A stretch of 64,000 bases of DNA from Planosporangium flavigriseum (GTDB lineage: Bacteria; Actinomycetota; Actinomycetes; Mycobacteriales; Micromonosporaceae), in assembly GCF_011947225.1 (NCBI RefSeq), contig NZ_JAATVW010000018.1:42880-106879 (forward strand), given 5' to 3'. Under the pieces are notes generated by a model that was not told the origin of the DNA, made no database searches, and saw only the letters and a program-made list of their open reading frames with translations. How positions within the stretch are numbered: position 1 is the first letter of the stretch; each line of letters opens with the position of its first letter. The position numbers and the translations under genes were made by a program. Below, piece after piece: positions 8,346-14,751 of this stretch.

Positions 8346-8753
8346 GTGCCGATTCCAGGTATCGGTCGTACCGACCGGGAGCTAGCCGACCTCGACGTGC
8401 CCGCGCTGCTCCGCGACGGGTTGGCCGCCGGCGGCCCCGCCAACACCGAACTGTTCGGCGACGGGCGGATCGCAGCCGCCATCGCGGCCGACCGGGCGGG
8501 TGTGCGGCCCCGGTCGCTGGCGTTCCTCGCCGAAGTGGTCCGGCGGGGCGGGATCGGGTACGCCGCCCAGCTACCCGAGCCGCTGCCCGGCGCCGAGCGC
8601 ACCGCCCTGGCCCGGGAGTGGCTGACGGCGGCGACCCCGGTGGCCGGCGCGGAGGCTGTGCCCGGCGAGGAAGCTGACGAGGAGTTCGCCCGCTGGCTGG
8701 AGGCCATCGCCGTGGTCCTGGGCGTGCGTCAGCACGCCGTCCCACCGCGCTGA
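8346..8753 (+). CDS. Small acidic protein of unknown function, candidate partner of the peptidase
   Basis: A 135-residue cytoplasmic protein that I do not recognise. It is alanine-rich and net acidic, with no signal, membrane segment or cysteine pattern, and reads as mainly helical. GTG 8346 has an excellent ribosome binding site, AGGAGG, that overlaps the TAG of the peptidase-like gene, so it belongs to the same operon. A small acidic protein directly after a candidate toxin is where immunity proteins or chaperones are found. This is a positional argument only. Confidence 0.6.
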   Translation: MPIPGIGRTDRELADLDVPALLRDGLAAGGPANTELFGDGRIAAAIAADRAGVRPRSLAFLAEVVRRGGIGYAAQLPEPLPGAERTALAREWLTAATPVAGAEAVPGEEADEEFARWLEAIAVVLGVRQHAVPPR

Positions 8754-8812
8754 TGACGTTGTGTCGCTGTCCCACATCGCGATGGAGAAATCATCAACTA
8801 GCAGGGAGCAAA

Positions 8813-9139
8813 GTGTCGAAGATCCTGGAGAGCAAGGTGTCAGCAGAGGGTCGCATCTCCATCCCCGCCGACATCCGGCACCGGTTGGGCCTACAACCCG
8901 GCGACCGCGTGCAGTTCCTCCTCGACGAGGACGGAGTCCGACTGGTGACCGCGCGATCCCTTGCCGAGGCGGTGTGGGCGCGCAACACCGGCGGCGACGC
9001 CCTCGACGCCGGCGAGGCGATCCGGGCCGCCCGCGAGGCTGACGACCGCGGCACCGACCGGGACGATCGCCCGCTCGACGCCGGCCCGACCGATGCCGAA
9101 GAGGACAAGGTCCTCGCATCGCTTTTTCCCGCCGCGTGA
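8813..9139 (+). CDS. AbrB/MazE-type antitoxin of a PIN toxin module
   Basis: A 108-residue DNA-binding antitoxin. The first 45 residues form a SpoVT/AbrB swapped-hairpin domain: SKVSAEGRISIPADIRHRLG, then LQPGDRVQFLL. The acidic, unstructured C-terminal half (EADDRGTDRDDRPLDAG) is suited to wrapping a toxin. GTG 8813 follows AGGGAG; an open frame back to 8753 has no binding site. Its last codons overlap a GTG at 9136 that would start the PIN toxin, the normal arrangement for such pairs, but the toxin frame is broken (see next entry). The antitoxin itself appears intact and would repress its own promoter. Confidence 0.82.
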   Translation: MSKILESKVSAEGRISIPADIRHRLGLQPGDRVQFLLDEDGVRLVTARSLAEAVWARNTGGDALDAGEAIRAAREADDRGTDRDDRPLDAGPTDAEEDKVLASLFPAA

Positions 9140-9607
9140 GCGCCCGCGACCTGGCCCGTCCTGGTCTTCGACGCTAACCCGCTGCTGGCCTGGGTGTTGC
9201 AAGCCCAAGACCAGGGGCGGCGCATCCAGCGGCTGTTCGACTCCCCCGCCGAGTGCGTCATGGCGGCCTCCGTACTGGCCGAGACGATCTACGTCGCCCG
9301 CGAGCGCGGCAACCAGGCCGAGCCAGCGGCCCTGCGCGCCGAACTGCTCGCGCAGGAACTGTGCGTCGAGCCGATTACCGAGGAGGACGCGGAGTGGGCC
9401 GGTGCCGTGATCACCGAGTCGCGAGCACGTCCAGCCCGGTGGAAGACCACGCGCGGTGAGCGCCAGGGATCGTTGTCGCTGGGCGACGGGCTGACACTCG
9501 CCGTGGCCCAGCGCCTCGGCGCCCGAGCGGTCAGCTTCGACGGCGCCTGGGCCCACTTCCCCACCCTCAGCTTCCCGCTGCTGGATCCATGGAAAGTGCC
9601 GAACTGA
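9136..9607 (+). pseudogene. PIN-domain (VapC-like) toxin with an apparent +1 frameshift at its start
   Basis: The main frame encodes VLVFDANPLLAWVLQ, then LAETIYVARERGN, LGDGLTLAVAQ and VSFDGAW, which supply the acidic residues of a PIN ribonuclease (FDAN Asp, AET Glu, LGDG Asp, SFDG Asp). That frame has no ATG, GTG or TTG before the first Asp: it opens only after the antitoxin stop. The expected start, GTG 9136 overlapping the antitoxin TGA, is in a different frame and stops at 9177. Removing one base in the 9151-9160 stretch joins it to DLPVLVFDAN. So the gene is frameshifted, or the base call is wrong, or it uses a rare CTG start. GTG 9194 would lose the first Asp. Confidence 0.75.
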
Positions 9608-9620
9608 AGGGGTATCCGTC

Positions 9621-9728
9621 GTGCCGGCCCGCGCCGAACTGACGACCCAGCAGGCGGCGGACATGCTGAACGTCCCCCGCCCGCTCCGCATCGACTGCTC
9701 GTTCACCCAGGATCTGGGGCTCGTCTGA
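9621..9728 (+). pseudogene. Remnant of an excisionase-type HTH antitoxin
   Basis: A 35-codon ORF, VPARAELTTQQAADMLNVPR, followed by a short tail ending FTQDLGLV. The first part is the helix-turn-helix of an excisionase-family antitoxin that normally continues for 80 or more residues. The tail resembles the C-terminal end of such proteins. The middle is missing, as if by an internal deletion. It is followed after two bases by a truncated PIN ORF, the usual toxin partner. Recognition is from motif memory, so the deletion reading is an inference. Confidence 0.55.
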
Positions 9729-9730
9729 CC

Positions 9731-9811
9731 GTGGCGTTCGTCGTCTCGTACGACACGAACGTGCTGGATCCGAGCACCCTACGGGACTTGTTGATCCGCC
9801 ACAGCGCGTGA
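9731..9811 (+). pseudogene. Remnant of a PIN-domain toxin (N-terminal end only)
   Basis: A 26-residue ORF, VAFVVSYDTNVLDPSTLRDL then LIRHSA and a stop. It matches the start of PIN toxins that read as YDANVLYPSTLRDLLIR, including the first catalytic Asp. The rest of the roughly 180-residue toxin is absent, and the following 140 bases do not continue it in any frame. With the HTH remnant just upstream this is a decayed toxin-antitoxin pair beside a damaged one. Confidence 0.6.
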
Positions 9812-9926
9812 CAGTCCAGACAGCGCGAAACCGGCCCACCCGCCGTCCGGAAGGCTGCCGGGTCCACTTCCAGGAACTACTGCTCCCGGCGTCTCGACGG
9901 CACCCGTCAGTGCCTAACGGGGCACT

Positions 9927-9984
9927 CTCATGATCACCCGGACTTTGCGGTGCTATGGGCCCACAAAGTCCGGGTGATCATGAG
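9927..9984. terminator. Perfect 21-bp inverted repeat (hairpin) overlapping a gene end
   Basis: Arms 9927-9947 and 9964-9984 are perfectly complementary with a 16-base spacer. The right arm lies inside the 3' end of the minus-strand gene 9953-10198 and that gene's stop codon lies in the loop. It probably works as a terminator between that gene and the decayed toxin remnants. The arms contain TGATCACCCGGACTTTG, so it may also be a dispersed intergenic repeat. Confidence 0.65.
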
Positions 9985-10198
9985 GAAGCCACCCCACGAA
10001 CTGCTCGTGCAGGTCACCGGCCGGAACACTTCGAAGGTCGGCGGCTGCTTCGATCATTGCCGACCCCAGGACGAGGGCCAGGCTGACCGGCGCATCGGTG
10101 TACTGGGCCAGCAGTTGCCGGCGCCGGCTCGGGCACGGCCAGGGCAACGAGCAGCCGACACACAACCAGGTCCCGGACATCGGCTGATGCGCGGTCAC
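9953..10198 (-). CDS. Small protein with a CxxC...C cluster, unknown function
   Basis: An 81-residue protein starting at GTG 10198, which overlaps the stop of the upstream gene (GTGA). It contains CVGCSLPWPCP near residues 13-23, a zinc-knuckle-like cysteine set, and then a helical part ending AAADLRSVPAGDLHEQFVGW. I recall similar small proteins next to GntR regulators in actinobacteria but know no function. The last residues, LPHDHPDFVGP, are encoded inside the right arm and loop of a perfect hairpin, so the C-terminus may have been replaced when that element arrived. Co-transcribed with the 93-residue gene upstream. Confidence 0.68.
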   Translation of the reverse strand: MTAHQPMSGTWLCVGCSLPWPCPSRRRQLLAQYTDAPVSLALVLGSAMIEAAADLRSVPAGDLHEQFVGWLPHDHPDFVGP

Positions 10199-10476
10199 CG
10201 CCCGAACCGTCCTCGGTTGCCCTTGTTGGCGTCCACGACGCTGACAACCCCGGCTGTGCGCACGCGCTCCAACCAACTGACGAACACGCGCAGCGCAGAG
10301 TTGTCGAACCGCTTGACCGCCCAGTCGATCATCCGCTGGTCGTAGGTGCCGAGCTCCACGCCTCGCAACGCGTCCCGGAGCGCTTCTTCGCGCTGCTCGG
10401 GCTCGGTGTACGAACCGAGCGGCTCTGTCTCCAGCGGAGCCACGGGTGCGTAGTGACGTGCCTTCATACTGGTCAT
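10195..10476 (-). CDS. Small protein of unknown function, divergent from GntR regulator
   Basis: A 93-residue cytoplasmic protein. It starts MTSMKARHYAPVAPLETEP, followed by EQREEALRDALRGVELG and DQRMIDWAVKRFDNSALRVF. It is mainly helical with no known domain. The ATG at 10476 is chosen because GGAGG lies 8 bases upstream, although the frame is open much further. Its stop overlaps the GTG of the cysteine-cluster gene. The pair diverges from a short GntR regulator, so it is probably the regulated target. Function unknown. Confidence 0.7.
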   Translation of the reverse strand: MTSMKARHYAPVAPLETEPLGSYTEPEQREEALRDALRGVELGTYDQRMIDWAVKRFDNSALRVFVSWLERVRTAGVVSVVDANKGNRGRFGR

Positions 10477-10502
10477 GGGTCGGACCTCCAGTGTCCGATC
10501 AA

Positions 10503-10539
10503 GAGAGCCGATCGGCGGTCCAGTCGCTGATCGGCTCTC
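10503..10539. promoter_or_regulatory. 11-bp inverted repeat in the divergent GntR promoter region
   Basis: GAGAGCCGATC at 10503-10513 and GATCGGCTCTC at 10529-10539 are perfect inverted copies 15 bases apart. They lie just upstream of the ribosome binding site of the 93-residue gene and about 105 bases before the GntR start. This is a plausible operator for the GntR protein or a 5' leader hairpin of the minus-strand transcript. Confidence 0.45.
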
Positions 10540-10554
10540 GCCATTTCGGGTGAC

Positions 10555-10592
10555 GGCAACGTTACGCTTGTTGTGTCTTGTTGGGCAACGTT
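10555..10592. promoter_or_regulatory. Direct repeat GGCAACGTT upstream of the GntR gene
   Basis: Two identical 9-base words at 10555-10563 and 10584-10592, 29 bases apart (nearly three helical turns), lie between the divergent genes. Each contains the symmetric core AACGTT. They could be binding half-sites of the regulator encoded just downstream. The call rests on spacing and position only. Confidence 0.35.
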
Positions 10593-10644
10593 GGTCGATG
10601 TGGTCGACGTGGGGCGACGTCGGTGGACCCCTAGCGTCGTTCGC

Positions 10645-10881
10645 GTGGATCAGGTCGATCACGGCAGCTACGTGCCCGTGTATCAGCAACTCGTCGCGAT
10701 CATGAAGAAGCGCATCGAGTCGGGCGAGTTTCCCCCGGGGCGCCTTATTCCGTCAGAGAAGACGTTGCAGCAGGAGTACGGCGTTGGTCGGGACACCGTG
10801 CGTCGCGTGGTCGAGATCCTCCGTGAGGAAGGCCTGATCTTCACCGTTCCGCACCGGGGCAGTTACGTCGCCGAACGGTAG
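10645..10881 (+). CDS. Short GntR-family regulator (winged helix only)
   Basis: A regulator of about 78 residues consisting almost only of the GntR winged helix: YQQLVAIMKKRIESGEFPPG, LIPSEKTLQQEYGVGRDTVR, then GLIFTVPHRGSYV. There is no effector-binding domain, so it is a minimal GntR protein like those found next to small unknown genes and on integrative elements in actinomycetes. GTG 10645 is chosen because homology starts just after it; the frame stays open to 10573 and no clear ribosome binding site is seen. It diverges from the 93- and 81-residue genes, with repeats in between that may be its operator. Confidence 0.82.
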   Translation: MDQVDHGSYVPVYQQLVAIMKKRIESGEFPPGRLIPSEKTLQQEYGVGRDTVRRVVEILREEGLIFTVPHRGSYVAER

Positions 10882-10887
10882 AGCGCC

Positions 10888-11328
10888 CTAACGGACCGTC
10901 ACCGTCCAGGTGACGTCGCGCGATTCGCTCCGCGTACGGTCGTCTCCGCAGCCCTGAAAGCAGTTGTGCAGGGTGATCGTGGCCGACCCGGGCCGGCGGG
11001 CGTCGAAGACGAAGTACCGCGTGCCCGCGCCGCCGCCGATGTTCGGGCCGATCAACCGGTCGAGCAGGTTGCCAGCGGCCTGCTCGCTACGCACGAGCGT
11101 GACGACGCCGTCCGGCGCGACCGCGGCGGTCCAGTGATCTCCCACGGACGCGCCCCGGTCCGGCACCGCGAGGGAGAACCGGTGGCTCCGCTCCACGGCA
11201 ACCGTCGTGGTGCCGCCATTGTGGACCTCGCCGTGACGGGACCGCTGGACCCCGGTCACCACGGCCACCCCGGCGACCCCGACCAGCACCACGGCCGCGA
11301 GCGCCCAGATCCACCGTCGACGTGGCAC
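10888..11328 (-). CDS. Membrane-anchored chagasin-like (I42-type) domain protein
   Basis: About 146 residues: a short basic N-terminus (PRRRWIW), one membrane helix (ALAAVVLVGVAGVAVVTGV), then an extracellular beta-rich domain. That domain has FSLAVPDRGASVGDHW, then NIGGGAGTRYFVFDARRPG and a final WTVTV strand. GGGAGTRYF..A..PG resembles the L4 loop of chagasin-type inhibitors, which block papain-like cysteine peptidases, and the D-W region sits where NPTTGYxW usually occurs. The match is partial. GTG 11328 follows GGAGGGGAGGGG; the frame remains open to a TTG at 11361. It converges on the GntR gene with six bases between stops. Confidence 0.55.
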   Translation of the reverse strand: MPRRRWIWALAAVVLVGVAGVAVVTGVQRSRHGEVHNGGTTTVAVERSHRFSLAVPDRGASVGDHWTAAVAPDGVVTLVRSEQAAGNLLDRLIGPNIGGGAGTRYFVFDARRPGSATITLHNCFQGCGDDRTRSESRDVTWTVTVR

Positions 11329-11423
11329 CACCGCCCCCTCCCCTCCAGTTTCGCCAGCCAATGTAGGCGGTACGGGCGACTCCTGCCGTCCCCCGGAGCG
11401 GAGGCCGGGTAACGTGGGCGAAC

Positions 11424-13505
11424 GTGACGAGTCAGCCGCCCATCGCCAAGCGAGTGCCTTCCGAGCGCGTACACCACGGTGACACCGTCGTCGATGAGTA
11501 CGCGTGGCTGCAGAACAAGGACGACCCCGAAACGATCGCCTACCTCGAGGCCGAGAACGCGTACACCGAGGAGTCGACGCGGCACCTGAGCGCGCTGCGC
11601 GAGACGATGTTCGACGAGATCAAGCTTCGTACCAGGGAGACCGACCTGTCGGTGCCCGCCCGCAAGGGCGGCTTCTGGTACTACACCCGCACGGTTGAGG
11701 GTAAGCAGTACGGCATCCACTGCCGCCGAGCGGTCGCGATCGGCGAGGTCGAGCCCCCGTCCACCGAGGACGGCGCCCCGCTGCCGGGCGAGGAGGCGCT
11801 GATCGACGGCAACGAACTCGCCGAAGGCAAGAAGTTCTTCGCGCTCGGCACCTTCGACGTCAGCCCGGACGGGCGCTGGCTGGCCTACTCGACCGACTTC
11901 GACGGCGACGAGCGGTTCACGCTGCGGATCAAGGACCTGCTCAGCGGCGAGGTACTTCCCGACGAGGTCCCGAACACGTTCTACGGCTCGGCCTGGTCGG
12001 CCGACGGGTCGACGTTGTTCTACCTGACCGTGGACGAGGCGTGGCGGCCCTACCGGGTCTGGCGCCACGTGCGCGGGACGCCGACGGCGCAGGACGAGGT
12101 CGTGTACGAGGAGCCCGATGAGCGGTTCTGGGTCGGCGTCGACCTGACCCGGTCGGAGAAGTTCATCATCATCGACGTGCACAGCAAGGTCACCAGTGAG
12201 GTGCACGTCATCCCGGCCGACCAGCCGCTGTCGCCGCCCCGCGTGATCGCACCGCGCGAGCAGGGCGTCGAGTACTCGGTCGAGCACCACGGCCACCGGT
12301 TCCTGATCCTGCACAACCGGGGCGCCGAGGACTTCGCGCTGTCCTACACCTCGGTCGACACCCCGGGCGCCGACTGGACGCCGCTGATCGAGCACGAGCC
12401 CGGTACCCGGCTGCTGGAGGTCGACGCGTTCGCCCGGCACATGGTCATCTCGCTGCGCCGCCAGGGCCTCACCGGGCTGCGCGTGATGCCGTTCGACGGC
12501 GGCCCGTCCTACGACATCGAGTTCCCCGAGCCCCTCTACTCGGTCGGCCCGGACGCCAACCCCGAGTACGAGACGGCCACCTTCCGGCTGCACTACGGCT
12601 CGCTCGTGACGCCGGAGTCGATCTACGACTGCGACCTGGATACCGGGCAGCTCACGCTGCGCAAGCAGAAGGAGGTGCTCGGCGGGTTCGACCCGGCGCG
12701 GTACGAGCAGCACCGCGAGTGGGCGGTCGCCGAGGACGGCACCCGGGTTCCGATCTCCCTGGTGTGCCTGCGGGACACGCCGCGGAACGGCTCCGCGCCA
12801 CTGCTGCTGTACGGGTACGGCTCGTACGAGCACTCGATGGACCCGTGGTTCTCGATTCCCCGGCTGTCGCTTGTGGACCGTGGTGTGGTGTTCGCCGTGG
12901 CGCACATCCGGGGCGGCGGCGAGATGGGCCGCCACTGGTACGAGAACGGCAAGATGCTCGCCAAGAAGAACACGTTCACCGACTTCGTCGCGTGCGCCGA
13001 GCACCTGGTGAAGAGCGGCTGGACCGCGGCGGACCGGGTCATCGCGCGCGGCGGCTCGGCCGGCGGCCTGCTGATGGGGGCGGTCGCGAACATGGCGCCG
13101 GAGTCCTTCGCGGGCATCGTGGCGCAGGTGCCGTTCGTCGACCCGCTCACCTCGATCCTCGACCCGTCGTTGCCGCTCACGGTCACCGAGTGGGAGGAGT
13201 GGGGCAACCCGCTCCACGACCCCGAGGTGTACGAGTACATGAAGTCCTACAGCCCGTACGAGAACGTCGCCGACCGCCCGTACCCGGCGATCCTGGCGGT
13301 GACCAGCTTGAACGACACCCGCGTGCTCTACCACGAGCCGGCGAAGTGGGTCGCCCGGCTACGGGCCACCGCGCCCGGCGCGAAGGTGCTCCTGAAGACG
13401 GAGATGGGCGCGGGTCACGGCGGGCCCAGCGGGCGGTACGACGCCTGGAAGGAAGAGGCGTTCGTCAACGCCTGGATGCTGGACCTCGTCGGCCGGTCCT
13501 CCTGA
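11424..13505 (+). CDS. ptrB: Oligopeptidase B (prolyl oligopeptidase family S9A)
   Basis: A 693-residue cytoplasmic serine peptidase that cuts short peptides after basic residues. The beta-propeller occupies about 70-410 and the alpha/beta-hydrolase domain about 420-693. The triad is Ser545 in GGSAGG, Asp631 in LNDTRV and His665 in GHGG. The block GGGEMGRHWYENGK is characteristic of oligopeptidase B. GTG 11424 starts MTSQPPIAKRVP, which aligns with the normal family start, and the length is standard. It is a stable housekeeping gene at the right edge of the accessory island. Confidence 0.94.
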   Translation: MTSQPPIAKRVPSERVHHGDTVVDEYAWLQNKDDPETIAYLEAENAYTEESTRHLSALRETMFDEIKLRTRETDLSVPARKGGFWYYTRTVEGKQYGIHCRRAVAIGEVEPPSTEDGAPLPGEEALIDGNELAEGKKFFALGTFDVSPDGRWLAYSTDFDGDERFTLRIKDLLSGEVLPDEVPNTFYGSAWSADGSTLFYLTVDEAWRPYRVWRHVRGTPTAQDEVVYEEPDERFWVGVDLTRSEKFIIIDVHSKVTSEVHVIPADQPLSPPRVIAPREQGVEYSVEHHGHRFLILHNRGAEDFALSYTSVDTPGADWTPLIEHEPGTRLLEVDAFARHMVISLRRQGLTGLRVMPFDGGPSYDIEFPEPLYSVGPDANPEYETATFRLHYGSLVTPESIYDCDLDTGQLTLRKQKEVLGGFDPARYEQHREWAVAEDGTRVPISLVCLRDTPRNGSAPLLLYGYGSYEHSMDPWFSIPRLSLVDRGVVFAVAHIRGGGEMGRHWYENGKMLAKKNTFTDFVACAEHLVKSGWTAADRVIARGGSAGGLLMGAVANMAPESFAGIVAQVPFVDPLTSILDPSLPLTVTEWEEWGNPLHDPEVYEYMKSYSPYENVADRPYPAILAVTSLNDTRVLYHEPAKWVARLRATAPGAKVLLKTEMGAGHGGPSGRYDAWKEEAFVNAWMLDLVGRSS

Positions 13506-13524
13506 CCGATGCGGTGAGGCGGAC

Positions 13525-14184
13525 CTAGTGGCGCACCGCCGGCAGGTCCGCCTCACCGACCATCCACTTCTCGCTCACCGTCCGCACCCGGGCCCGCCAG
13601 CCCAGGCCGGTGAGGTGCTCCTGCAGGTCGAGCGGGTCCCAGAACACCCGGACCACGCGGTGCGCGGAGCCGTCGGCCAACCGGCGCTCGACGATCTCTC
13701 CGGAGTCGCCGACGAACACCTCGCGCGACCCGCCGTGGATCGGCTCGTCGACGAAGACCGCCCGCCCGCCCGGCGCCAGCGCCTCGGCGATGCGCGCCCA
13801 GAACGCCGCGAACCTCGCCCGCGGGATGTGGGACAACCAGAACGCGAAGAACACCACGTCGAACCGGTTCGCCGGGCACCAGTCGAACAGGTCCGCGACC
13901 TGGAAGCGGATCGCGGCGTCCCCGGTCCGGGCGCGGGCCAGCTCGATCATCTCCGGTGCGGCGTCGACCGCTGTGAGGGTCGTGGCCCAGCGCGCCAGTC
14001 GGGCCGTCCACATCCCCGTCCCACAGGCGAGTTCGAGGACGTTCCCGGTCGGGCGGAGAGCGTCGACGACGGCGGCGATCCGCCGGCTGGTCTCGTCGCC
14101 GACGCCGTGGGTCGCCAGGTCGAACTCTGCCGCGCGCCGGCGGTAGTAGGCGATCTGCCCGGCGAGCAGCGAATCGTCGGTCAC
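13525..14184 (-). CDS. Class I SAM-dependent methyltransferase
   Basis: A 219-residue methyltransferase. SAM-binding motif I is VLELACGTGMWTARL, motif II TAVDAAPEMIELA, and the later DVVFFAFWLSHIPRARF matches motif IV. The substrate is unknown; small-molecule or lipid methyltransferases of this form are common. The start is taken as GTG 14184 because it overlaps the TGA of the upstream P-loop gene (GTGA), and the extra upstream frame has no matching sequence. The two genes form a coupled pair. Confidence 0.87.
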   Translation of the reverse strand: MTDDSLLAGQIAYYRRRAAEFDLATHGVGDETSRRIAAVVDALRPTGNVLELACGTGMWTARLARWATTLTAVDAAPEMIELARARTGDAAIRFQVADLFDWCPANRFDVVFFAFWLSHIPRARFAAFWARIAEALAPGGRAVFVDEPIHGGSREVFVGDSGEIVERRLADGSAHRVVRVFWDPLDLQEHLTGLGWRARVRTVSEKWMVGEADLPAVRH

Positions 14185-14741
14185 CGACCGATCACCCAGC
14201 ACTCGGCCTGACTCGGCGTTCTCAGCCGGATCACCTTCCCCTGGCTGGCGTAGTCCCGGAGGAAGTTCAGGAAGAATCTCCGCCGGTCGTGGTGGTGCTG
14301 CCAGGCCCAGCGCACCGGGAAATCCGCGCGCAGCCAGTCGCGGAACCGTTCGACGTTGCCGTCCCGCCGGACTTCGCCGCGGAGCGCTCGGCGCAGCGAG
14401 CGACTCAAGACCCGGCGCATGACGAGCGCTCTGGAGTAGTCCAGCCACAGGATCAGGTCCGCCTTCGGCGCGAGGACCGACTGGACCTCGCAGTAGCCGA
14501 AGCTGTCGACGATCCAGCGCTCCTGACCGGCGATCTCGGCAACCTTCGCCGGGAAGTCCTCGCGCCTGGTCCAGTTCGGGCCGTAGAACAGCGAGTCCAC
14601 TTCGAAGAACGGGATGCGCAGGATCGCCGCGAGGCGCAGTCCGAGCGTCGTCTTACCCGCTCCGCTGATCCCGACGATCAGGATGCGTCGCTGGTTGATC
14701 GGCAGCTGCCGGGCACCGATCGGACGGGTCACCCCGAGCAC
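14181..14741 (-). CDS. P-loop small kinase (adenylate-kinase / FlaR-like)
   Basis: About 186 residues with a clear Walker A, ILIVGISGAGKTTLGLRLA, near the N-terminus. FFEVDSLFYGPNWTRRE follows, then ADLILWLDYSRALVMRRVL and an arginine-rich lid region. This is the pattern of the adenylate-kinase-related proteins sometimes called topology modulation protein FlaR; the real substrate is unknown. Starts at GTG 14741 or GTG 14732 are both possible. It is translationally coupled to the methyltransferase that follows it. Confidence 0.82.
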   Translation of the reverse strand: MLGVTRPIGARQLPINQRRILIVGISGAGKTTLGLRLAAILRIPFFEVDSLFYGPNWTRREDFPAKVAEIAGQERWIVDSFGYCEVQSVLAPKADLILWLDYSRALVMRRVLSRSLRRALRGEVRRDGNVERFRDWLRADFPVRWAWQHHHDRRRFFLNFLRDYASQGKVIRLRTPSQAECWVIGR

Positions 14742-14751
14742 GATTCAATGG

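Noticed and set aside
6486..11328. Prophage or integrative element covering the accessory island
   Set aside because: No integrase, transposase, tRNA attachment site or flanking direct repeat was found. The island seems to be a patchwork of small modules.
11256..13334. 692-codon minus-strand frame
   Set aside because: Antisense shadow of oligopeptidase B caused by high GC at third codon positions. The plus-strand frame has the full catalytic triad.
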